DNA of 11,869 nucleotides from Planctomycetota bacterium. Its GTDB lineage: Bacteria > Planctomycetota > Phycisphaerae > Sedimentisphaerales > SM23-30. The translations under genes and the position numbers were made by a program. Below the pieces are notes generated by a model. That model was given only the letters and a program-made list of their open reading frames with translations, was not told the DNA's origin and made no database searches. The stretch covers positions 1-11,869 of the forward strand of contig JAKQBU010000042.1 in the NCBI GenBank assembly GCA_029573975.1, in the 5' to 3' direction. Within the stretch, counting starts at the first letter, position 1. Each line of letters opens with the position of its first letter. Shown one piece after another: positions 6,335 to 11,869 of this stretch.

Positions 6335-8050
6335 ATGGCAACCGAGATCAAGATTCCCATACCCGATCAAACCACCCAGGAAGTCCGCATCGTCAAATGG
6401 CGCAAAGAACTGAACAGCCCCGTCAAGGCCGGTGAGGTGGTGCTGGAAGTCGAAACCGACAAATCCGTTATCGAAGTAGAATCGGCCGGCGACGGCGTTT
6501 TGCTGGCCTGCCTGTATGAGGAAAACGATACGGTCCCGGTCGGCCAGGTGGTCGCCTTCGTCGGTGCCGCGGGTGAAAAGGTATCCGCCGCCGCGCCGAA
6601 AGCCGAAAAGGCCCAGGCCGCCCAATCGGCCCACAATCCTGCCCCAGCCGCCGCCACCGCTACTCTGGCCGCCACCGAAGTCAAAATCCCCATCCCGGAC
6701 CAGACCACCCAGGAAGTCCGCATCGTCAAATGGCACAAGGCCGAAGGGGATCAGGTCAATAAAGGCCAGGTTGTCCTGGAAGTCGAGACTGACAAATCCG
6801 TCATCGAGGTGGAGGCCGCCGATTCGGGCACGCTCCTGAAGCGGTTATACGCCGAAGATGACAACGTCCCCGTCGGCCAGATTGTCGCCTATATCGGCGC
6901 CGCTGGGACCCTGATTCCGGATGCCGCCGCTCCCGCCGCCGCCCAAGCCGCCCCGGCAGTTTCTGCCGTGACAGCTTCTCCTGCCTCTGCCCCGGCTGGC
7001 GACGACGCCTCCGACCGCATCAAGGCCTCCCCCATCGCCAAACGGATCGCCAAGGAGCGGGGCATTGACCTCAGCCAGGTCTGCGGTTCCGGCCCCAAAG
7101 GCCGAATCGTCCGCGACGACATAGAAAAATTCTCCCCCGCCGCCGCCCCGGCTCCCCGCACCAACGGCCGCATCTTCTCCTCCCCCTTCGCCCGCAAGGT
7201 CGCCCGCGAACTGGGTGTGGACCTGCGCCAGGTCAGCGGCTCCGGACCCAACGGCCGCATCATCGCTGAAGACGTCCGCAAATTCGCCGCCAGCGCCGCA
7301 ACCCGACCAACCCGACCAACCCAAACGGCCCAACCGGCAGCCGCCGCTGTATCACTGGCCCCCGTCGCCGGCCAGCCGCAGCCCGGCACGGAAGTCGCCG
7401 TCACCAAACTCCGCCGCGCCATCGGCAAAAACCTCCAGATGAGCTTCCGCGATACCCCCCACTTCAACGTCACCATCTCCATCCATATGACCCGTGCCAT
7501 CGCCTTCCGCGAACAGTATAACCAGAAGCTGGAAAAGGCCGACCGCCTCTCCGTGAACGACCTGATCGTAAAGGCCGTCGCCGTCGGCCTGCGCCAGTAC
7601 CCGGCCGTCAACAGCCGCTTCACCGAGGAAACCGTCACCTACCATGCCGATGTCAATATCGGCGTCGCCACCGCCGTCGAAGCCGGCCTGGTCGTCCCGG
7701 TCCTGACCAATGCCGACCAGCGTCCCTGGCACGATATCGCCCGCGAAACCAAACGCCTAGCGGCTGAGGCTCGCGGCGGCAAGATCATCGGGGCCGGCAA
7801 AGGCACCTTTACCGTCTCCAACCTGGGCATGTTCGGCGTCGAGGAGTTCACCGCCATCATCAACCCGCCCGAAAGTGCTATCCTGGCCGTTGGCGCCACT
7901 CGTGACGAGGTCGTCGCCGTCAACGGCATGATCGGTATCCAGCCGATGATGAAAGTCACCCTCTGCAGCGACCACCGCATCATCGACGGCGCCCTGGCCG
8001 CCCAGTTCCTCCAGTCCGTCAAAAAATACCTGGAAGAACAGATCGGCTAA
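6335..8050 (+). CDS. Dihydrolipoamide acyltransferase (E2) with two lipoyl and two E3-binding domains
   Basis: A 571-residue E2 core protein. Lipoyl domain 1 is at 2-80 and lipoyl domain 2 at 113-192; each has the lipoylation site VETDKSVIEVE with acceptor lysines K43 and K154. Alanine/proline-rich flexible linkers follow each domain. Two peripheral-subunit-binding domains follow in tandem: PIAKRIAKERGIDLSQV...GRIVRDDIEKF (233-266) and PFARKVARELGVDLRQV...GRIIAEDVRKF (284-317). Most E2 proteins have only one. The catalytic domain (about 352-571) ends with the active-site motif DHRIIDGA (546-553), giving H547 and D551. The start is ATG 6335 with AGGAG 10 bases upstream; the frame is open further upstream, but that part overlaps E1 in another frame and has no homology. 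No terminator separates E1 and E2, so they are co-transcribed. E2 transfers the acyl group to CoA. No E3 gene follows. Confidence 0.94.
   Translation: MATEIKIPIPDQTTQEVRIVKWRKELNSPVKAGEVVLEVETDKSVIEVESAGDGVLLACLYEENDTVPVGQVVAFVGAAGEKVSAAAPKAEKAQAAQSAHNPAPAAATATLAATEVKIPIPDQTTQEVRIVKWHKAEGDQVNKGQVVLEVETDKSVIEVEAADSGTLLKRLYAEDDNVPVGQIVAYIGAAGTLIPDAAAPAAAQAAPAVSAVTASPASAPAGDDASDRIKASPIAKRIAKERGIDLSQVCGSGPKGRIVRDDIEKFSPAAAPAPRTNGRIFSSPFARKVARELGVDLRQVSGSGPNGRIIAEDVRKFAASAATRPTRPTQTAQPAAAAVSLAPVAGQPQPGTEVAVTKLRRAIGKNLQMSFRDTPHFNVTISIHMTRAIAFREQYNQKLEKADRLSVNDLIVKAVAVGLRQYPAVNSRFTEETVTYHADVNIGVATAVEAGLVVPVLTNADQRPWHDIARETKRLAAEARGGKIIGAGKGTFTVSNLGMFGVEEFTAIINPPESAILAVGATRDEVVAVNGMIGIQPMMKVTLCSDHRIIDGALAAQFLQSVKKYLEEQIG
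6371..6734 (+). repeat. Direct repeat: duplicated lipoyl-domain coding segment
   Basis: The bases at 6371-6401 and 6704-6734 are identical over 31 positions, and the surrounding codons of the two lipoyl domains (from about 6338 and 6671) are strongly similar, including IKIPIPDQTTQEVRIVKW against VKIPIPDQTTQEVRIVKW. The period is 333 bases (111 codons). This marks a fairly recent in-frame duplication or ongoing gene conversion between the two domains. Confidence 0.85.
7302..7319 (+). repeat. Short 9-bp tandem repeat in the E2 linker
   Basis: CCCGACCAA occurs twice in a row and encodes the RPTRPT run (residues 324-329) in the linker between the second E3-binding domain and the catalytic core. 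The length is a multiple of three, so copy-number change would only lengthen or shorten the linker. Confidence 0.6.
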
Positions 8051-8056
8051 GAAAAA

Positions 8057-8100
8057 CCCCGTGAGATATGCGGGCTAGTCCCGCAGGGATCCCAATCCCT
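8057..8100. terminator. Hairpins between convergent genes, possible bidirectional terminator
   Basis: Between the E2 stop and the 3' end of the minus-strand gene are two adjacent perfect dyads: TGCGGG/CCCGCA (8069-8074 with 8080-8085, 5-base loop) and AGGGAT/ATCCCT (8085-8090 with 8095-8100, 4-base loop). On the minus strand an alternative stem (8071-8074 with 8058-8061) is followed, after one more G, by five T (8052-8056), which resembles an intrinsic terminator for the 8101-9285 gene. The plus-strand T-run is missing, so termination of the E1-E2 transcript here is less certain. Confidence 0.5.
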
Positions 8101-9285
8101 TTACCATTCCATGTCCGGTTTTTCGGCAGCTTCATACATACGCTGATAGCGGTAGTACTCTAGTAAAAATTCCTGCCCTTTCCGCAGGGCGGTCTGGCAG
8201 CAGGCATCCCGCTCCCCGGCCTGATACTGCCGGCTTCCCTGCTGAATATAGCCCCAATAGGTAACCGCCAGTTTATGGTTCTGGACGGCCTCTTGGGCCC
8301 ATGCCATCATGGTTCTTTGTTCCGGATAGCCGTAGGAATCTTCCCGGCACTCCTCATAAGCCAGCACCAGATGATAGGCGGCTTTTTGATAGTCGGCATA
8401 ATTCATTTCCTGCTGCCACCTGGTTTGCATGGCGGCCAATTCCTGGGCTAGCGGGGATATCTCGTTCAGGAATTTCTGCATGGCGGGTTTGAATTGCGAC
8501 TCTTCTTCGGCTCGCCGAGCTTCCTGTTCCTGAATCGCGGCTAATTGTTGTTTCAATTGATTGATATCTTCCTGTATTTGAAAAACCATTTTCTTGAGTT
8601 CTTCGCTTTCGGCGGGGCGATCCGGTATTTTTTCTAATAGGGAATGATAGAGGGCCAGCGTTTCTTCCATATCCCATTTTTGCACGGAGGCCTGGACCTC
8701 AGACTCGAGCAGGGAGGGCGTCGGGCTCTGCGCGAGGTCTTGGTTCTTTCCCCCTTTTTGGAAAAATTCCCGGGCTTTTACATATCCCGGCTGAAGAGAA
8801 TCGCAGAGGGTATCTTCATACTGAAATACGGTGTCGGAATAATTATCCCGGGCCTGGCCGATAATATTCCTTAGCATGCGGCTTTTGATTTTTCGGTCCC
8901 CGACCATCGTGAATAATTCATCATAGGCGGTGAGAGCCTGAAAATAATCCTGGTCACGATAACAGCTCTCCGCCGTTTTTGCCAGTTCGGTGATTTTGGT
9001 ATAATTCTGGGTTTCCCAGCTATTTTTAATGAACAGGAACGCCCCCAGGCTGAAGAGCAGGAGAAAGATCCCCGCTGCTGCCATGAATTTCGGTAACCAC
9101 GGCGGGCGAATCCCCCGGGCATCGCTGGCGGCGGCGGAATAGAACTGGGAAAAAATATCATCTATGATTTCCTGTTTAACCTCTTTTAACGAGGCCTTGC
9201 ATTTCGGGCATTTTAATTTCCGGTTCAGGAAATTTTGGGGAATCTTGATTTTCTTATGGCAAATGGGACATTTTGTTTCAAACAC
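8101..9285 (-). CDS. Unknown membrane protein: zinc ribbon, single TM helix, coiled coil
   Basis: A 394-residue protein that I cannot assign to a named function. The N-terminus is a treble-clef-like zinc ribbon with cysteines C6-x2-C9 and C26-x2-C29, resembling the MJ0042-type ribbon. One transmembrane helix follows (about 66-87, FMAAAGIFLLLFSLGAFLFI), preceded by positive residues, which suggests the ribbon is cytoplasmic and the rest lies outside. Residues 95-225 are helical and resemble TPR-like repeats (YFQALTAYDELF, EETLALYHSLLEKI), a strongly charged coiled coil spans about 226-264, and further helices reach the C-terminus. The start is GTG (9285-9283): the ribbon begins at residue 6, the next upstream in-frame stop is at 9318-9316, and a purine-rich AGAGAAG lies about 7 bases upstream. 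Similar architectures are common among uncharacterised planctomycete proteins. It is convergent with E2 and divergent from the ATPase gene. Confidence 0.8.
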   Translation of the reverse strand: MFETKCPICHKKIKIPQNFLNRKLKCPKCKASLKEVKQEIIDDIFSQFYSAAASDARGIRPPWLPKFMAAAGIFLLLFSLGAFLFIKNSWETQNYTKITELAKTAESCYRDQDYFQALTAYDELFTMVGDRKIKSRMLRNIIGQARDNYSDTVFQYEDTLCDSLQPGYVKAREFFQKGGKNQDLAQSPTPSLLESEVQASVQKWDMEETLALYHSLLEKIPDRPAESEELKKMVFQIQEDINQLKQQLAAIQEQEARRAEEESQFKPAMQKFLNEISPLAQELAAMQTRWQQEMNYADYQKAAYHLVLAYEECREDSYGYPEQRTMMAWAQEAVQNHKLAVTYWGYIQQGSRQYQAGERDACCQTALRKGQEFLLEYYRYQRMYEAAEKPDMEW

Positions 9286-9393
9286 GACCAGCTTCTCTCG
9301 GTATAATAGTTTGTCTTAGTCAAAATCCTTCCGGCAGACCCTTTTCTTTTCAGACTCGAACCGGCAGTGAATCTCTTTTTACTAGTATTCTCC

Positions 9394-9420
9394 TGGGGAA
9401 GCCGCTCTCCGGCTGCCCCA
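9394..9420. other. Strong imperfect stem-loop
   Basis: TGGGG-A-AGCCG (9394-9404) pairs with CGGCT-G-CCCCA (9410-9420) around a 5-base loop, giving ten base pairs with one A/G mismatch. Six A follow on the plus strand, so on the minus strand the stem is preceded, not followed, by T. It therefore does not look like an intrinsic terminator in either direction. It would lie in the leader of the minus-strand membrane-protein gene if that gene is transcribed from further upstream. Confidence 0.5.
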
Positions 9421-9663
9421 AAAAACCGCACTCAGCCGCTATTTTATATGAACACCACACGCACTCGAATTGCCCCCTATTCTATATCCCAGCCGTACCC
9501 TCCGTCCATAAAATTCCCGTATTTCCCATAAGATTGTAATCACAATTCTGATTCCCGTGGCCAGGTTGTCGCTTCTAACGCTCTATATGAAAATGAGTTA
9601 TATGTGTTTTTCTCCCAGCCAAACCGCAAAACCGGAAGAATCCCAAAAAAGGCTGTTTTCCCT

Positions 9664-9740
9664 CCTGCCGGTTCGGTAAGATACCGTCAGCGGACCAGGG
9701 CGGAAGGGTGGCGGCGGAAGAGCGCCGGACTCCGCCGGCT
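9664..9740 (+). other. Potential structured RNA leader ahead of the ATPase gene
   Basis: CCTG-CCG...CGGTA (9664-9678) can pair with TACCG...CGG..CAGG (9682-9699) as three stacked helices with internal loops. A second hairpin follows (CGGCGGA 9712-9718 with TCCGCCG 9731-9737, or alternatively GCCGG with CCGGC at 9724-9739). The repeated word GGCGGAAG occurs at 9699-9706 and 9713-9720. The element ends about 60 bases before the ribosome site. It matches no riboswitch class I can recognise. GC-rich DNA often forms such stems by chance, so support is weak. Confidence 0.25.
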
Positions 9741-9814
9741 GGGAAGGTGCGCGAGGCAATTTTTCGAGGCAAAACGTAAAGCAACGGCTTTTGGAACCGG
9801 GAAAGGATATTACC

Positions 9815-11284
9815 ATGAGCAAACCCATGCTGATTGCCAAAACCGCGACGGATACGGAATTTTATCTGCTCCCCCGGATGGCCAATCGCCACGGCCTGGT
9901 CGCCGGGGCAACCGGAACCGGCAAGACGGTAACATTGCAGCGTATGGCGGAGAGCCTGAGCGAAAACGGGGTGCCGGTTTTTCTGGCGGATGTGAAAGGC
10001 GATCTGGCCGGCATCAGCCAGCAGGGTACCGAACAGCCTAAAATCCGGGAGCGGCTGCAATTGCTTCATCTGACCGGGCAGGGCTTCCGGGAATTTCCCG
10101 TAGCTTTCTGGGATATCTTCGGCAAAAGCGGCCACCCCGTGCGGGCAACCGTTTCGGACATGGGGCCGCTGCTGATGGGGCGGCTATTGAACCTTAACGA
10201 AGTGCAGACCGGCGTTTTGACCCTCATCTTTAAAATTGCCGATGATAACGGCTACCTGCTTCTGGACCTGAAAGATTTACGGGCGATGGTCCAGTTTGCC
10301 GGTGATAACGCCGCGGAGTTCACCACCGCCTATGGCAATATCTCCAGGGCCTCGGTGGGTGCCATTCAGCGCGGCCTGCTGGAGCTGGAGATGCAGGGAG
10401 GCGAAGGATTTTTCGGCAAGCCTATGCTGGATATCTTCGATTGGATTCGCACGCACTCCGACGGCCGGGGCATGATTAACATCCTGGCCGCGGACCAGTT
10501 GATCAACCGGCCCAAAGTCTATGCCACCTTCCTGCTGTGGCTGCTGGCGGAACTTTTTGAGCGGCTGCCGGAAGTGGGGGATCTGGAAAAACCGAAACTG
10601 GTGTTCTTTTTTGACGAAGCCCATCTGTTATTTGAGGATGTCCCCGCCGCCCTGCTGGATAAAATCGAACAGGTCGTCCGGCTGGTCCGCTCCAAAGGGG
10701 TAGGGGTATTTTTTGTCACCCAGAATCCCCGGGATATCCCCGATAAGGTCCTGGCCCAGCTCGGCAATCGGGTCCAGCACGCCCTGCGGGCCTTTACCCC
10801 CCAGGAGCAAAAGGCCGTCAAGCTGATGGCCCAGACCTTCCGGGTGAATCCCCGCTTCCGCATCGAAGAAGTGATTACGCAGTTGGCCGTCGGGGAAGCC
10901 CTGGTTTCCTTTCTGGACGAAAAAGGCACTCCCGGCATGGTCGAACGGGCGTATGTCTGCCCGCCGCAGAGCCGCATCGGAACCATACCCTCCGAAGAAC
11001 GCCAGCAGATTCTTCAGAACTCGCTTCATTATGGCCGCTATGAAACCCTGGTGGACCGGGAGTCGGCCTTTGAAGCACTCAAAAAACGGACCGAACAGCG
11101 GATGGCCGCCGCCCAGCCGGACCAAGGCCCTCCGGAACAGAAGAAACCCACTCGCGGTCCCGGCCGGCCCCGCGACAGTTTTGGGCAGGTCCTGGCGAAA
11201 AGTACCTTGCGTTCGCTGGGCGGTTCCCTCGGCCGTGCGATAATCCGCGGCGTATTAGGTGTAATTCTGGGCGGGAAAAAATGA
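9815..11284 (+). CDS. HerA/FtsK-like ATPase, YjgR (DUF853) family
   Basis: A 489-residue P-loop ATPase. Walker A is GATGTGKT (31-38) and Walker B is LVFFFDEAH (262-270), with D267 and E268 as the metal-binding and catalytic acids. VKGDLAGI (60-67), SDMGPLL (114-120), NILAADQL (222-229) and [12 protein letters not shown] (299-310) belong to the family pattern, as does the C-terminal basic and glycine-rich tail [17 protein letters not shown] (471-487). Length and layout match the E. coli YjgR family, whose role is not well established; it is related to the HerA/FtsK DNA-pumping ATPases. ATG 9815 was chosen because an AAAGGA ribosome site lies 7 bases upstream; a longer version from TTG 9791 would overlap that site. 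No NurA nuclease is adjacent, so it is not a HerA-NurA repair pair. It appears to be transcribed alone. Confidence 0.9.
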   Translation: MSKPMLIAKTATDTEFYLLPRMANRHGLVAGATGTGKTVTLQRMAESLSENGVPVFLADVKGDLAGISQQGTEQPKIRERLQLLHLTGQGFREFPVAFWDIFGKSGHPVRATVSDMGPLLMGRLLNLNEVQTGVLTLIFKIADDNGYLLLDLKDLRAMVQFAGDNAAEFTTAYGNISRASVGAIQRGLLELEMQGGEGFFGKPMLDIFDWIRTHSDGRGMINILAADQLINRPKVYATFLLWLLAELFERLPEVGDLEKPKLVFFFDEAHLLFEDVPAALLDKIEQVVRLVRSKGVGVFFVTQNPRDIPDKVLAQLGNRVQHALRAFTPQEQKAVKLMAQTFRVNPRFRIEEVITQLAVGEALVSFLDEKGTPGMVERAYVCPPQSRIGTIPSEERQQILQNSLHYGRYETLVDRESAFEALKKRTEQRMAAAQPDQGPPEQKKPTRGPGRPRDSFGQVLAKSTLRSLGGSLGRAIIRGVLGVILGGKK

Positions 11285-11451
11285 AGGCGCGTTATTCTGA
11301 AAACTGGTTTTTTCATGGCGGGCGGGGGAAGGTTATGATATGATGCCAACACTTGGAGCCGTTAACCAAGATGCCGTCTGCAGGTAAGAGAAAAGCCGCG
11401 GCGGCGATGATGATACTACAAAAAGGCATTTTTAAAAGAGAGAAGAAGTCT
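11285..11451 (+). other. Intergenic region before the beta-helix gene
   Basis: These 167 bases hold no gene of their own. A weak AAAA-CTGG-TTTT stem near 11299-11312 follows the ATPase gene. A G-rich run (11317-11332, four G-tracts) precedes a TATGAT (11334-11339) that could be the -10 element of the next gene, although no clear -35 is present. A purine-rich ribosome site (AGAGAGAAGAAG) immediately precedes the chosen start at 11452. Confidence 0.35.
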
Positions 11452-11869
11452 ATGGTATGTAAACAAGATACATTGAGGCAGTGGTTTGTGGCCGGTATGC
11501 TGGTGATGGGGCTGGGCGTTTGCTGTGCGGGCAAGACCATCACGGTGGATGATTTCGGAGCGGCCAATTACAGCCGGATCCAGTATGCCATTACTAGTGC
11601 CGTGGATGGGGACGAAATCGTGGTGATGGACGGTACCTATACGGGCGTGGGCAACCGGGACCTCATTGTCAGCAAAAATATTACCCTGCGTTCGCAAAAT
11701 GGACCGGAATATACGATTATCGATTGTCAGGGTAAGGCCGGGGATGAACATTTCGGGATCCATTGTTCGGCCGGCGCCACCCTACAAGGCTTTTCTATCC
11801 GGAATGCCTATGGTGACGGGTATGGAGCGGTGATGGCGGGAGCGGATTGCACCGTGGCGACTTGTATCA
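11452..11869 (+). CDS. Secreted right-handed parallel beta-helix protein (3' end outside window)
   Basis: The frame is open to the window edge (139 codons). Residues 1-26 form a signal peptide with the hydrophobic core WFVAGMLVMGLGVCC, so the protein is exported. The mature part starts with the family pattern: ITVDDFGAANYSRIQYAI, DGDEIVVMDGTYTG (53-66), NRDLIVSKNITLRSQNGP and TIIDCQG. It continues into repeating strands (GIHCSAGATLQGFSIRNA) of a pectate-lyase-like beta-helix. Such proteins are abundant in planctomycete and lentisphaerial genomes and usually act at the cell surface as polysaccharide lyases, adhesins or surface-layer parts; the catalytic region, if any, is not visible. ATG 11452 has the best ribosome site and places the signal peptide at the N-terminus. 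In-frame ATGs at 11371 and 11407 would add up to 27 residues ahead of it. Confidence 0.85.
   Translation, partial: MVCKQDTLRQWFVAGMLVMGLGVCCAGKTITVDDFGAANYSRIQYAITSAVDGDEIVVMDGTYTGVGNRDLIVSKNITLRSQNGPEYTIIDCQGKAGDEHFGIHCSAGATLQGFSIRNAYGDGYGAVMAGADCTVATCI

Larger units (their letters stand above)
9286..9814. other. Gene-free 529-bp region between divergent genes
   Basis: I see no protein gene here that is supported by start signals or family motifs; short open frames overlap the neighbouring genes in other frames. Base composition changes along it: mixed sequence to about 9450, AT-richer and pyrimidine-rich to about 9640, then very GC-rich from about 9660 to 9760. It contains a strong imperfect hairpin (9394-9420), a dyad ATTGT-AATC-ACAAT (9533-9546) that could be a regulator site, a folded element (9664-9699) and a GC hairpin (9712-9737). 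No promoter with good -35 and -10 elements was found for either gene. Confidence 0.5.

Noticed and set aside
9750..9810. Resemblance of GGCAAAACGTAAAGC to part of a GEMM (c-di-GMP-I) riboswitch
   Set aside because: Only short words match; the two-helix architecture with tetraloop and receptor is absent and the spacing to the ribosome site is too short.
9575..10135. Minus-strand open frame spanning the leader and start of the ATPase gene
   Set aside because: Most of it is antisense to the Walker A region of the ATPase, and its upstream part shows no recognisable domain.
11317..11332. G-tract cluster that could form a two-layer G-quadruplex
   Set aside because: Tracts are only two to five G long in a GC-rich genome; a two-layer quadruplex is weak and there is no supporting context.
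1..11869. CRISPR arrays, tRNA or rRNA genes, prophage or integrase genes, defence systems
   Set aside because: No regularly spaced repeats, RNA gene hallmarks or corresponding protein motifs were seen on either strand; the HerA-like ATPase lacks the nuclease or sirtuin partners of known HerA defence systems.

Overview
The window looks like chromosomal DNA of an environmental, probably anaerobic or facultative, polysaccharide-degrading bacterium of the PVC group, most likely a planctomycete of the Phycisphaerae type or a relative. This is inference from gene content: a secreted GH36-type alpha-galactosidase, a secreted parallel beta-helix protein, a REP-associated transposase beginning MPRTAR, a single-chain E1 alpha/beta dehydrogenase, and a zinc-ribbon/transmembrane/coiled-coil protein. 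No rRNA or other taxonomic marker gene is present. Most genes are GC-rich with C-ending codons; the intergenic promoters are AT-rich.

Layout. 1-2003 (minus): 5' portion of a secreted alpha-galactosidase running off the left edge. 2245-2916 (plus): Y1/HUH transposase of the RAYT type, followed by an 11-bp perfect hairpin. 3008-3826 (minus): DeoR/GlpR-family repressor, divergent from a two-gene 2-oxoacid (or acetoin) dehydrogenase operon. 3967-6270 (plus): E1 alpha and E1 beta fused in one chain. 6335-8050 (plus): E2 acyltransferase with two lipoyl domains and two peripheral-subunit-binding domains. 8101-9285 (minus): membrane protein of unknown function with an N-terminal zinc ribbon. 9286-9814: a 529-bp gene-free region with several potential RNA hairpins. 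9815-11284 (plus): HerA/FtsK-like ATPase of the YjgR (DUF853) family. 11452-11869 (plus): 5' portion of a secreted right-handed beta-helix protein running off the right edge.

The functional core is the regulated dehydrogenase locus. E1 decarboxylates a 2-oxoacid (pyruvate is likely, acetoin is the main alternative) and passes the acyl group to the lipoyl arms of E2, which forms acyl-CoA. E3 (dihydrolipoamide dehydrogenase) is not in the window and must be supplied from elsewhere. The divergent DeoR-type regulator and three TAGCA-type half-sites in the shared intergenic region suggest control of both genes by a phosphorylated sugar or related metabolite. The two flanking secreted proteins suggest a plant- or algal-polysaccharide lifestyle.

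I found no CRISPR array, defence island, prophage, tRNA or rRNA, and nothing that is clearly a wholly new system. The observations most worth following are the doubled lipoyl and doubled E3-binding domains of E2, the candidate DeoR operator set, the transposase with a divergent motif and promoter-proximal start codon, and the structured gene-free region before the YjgR-type ATPase.
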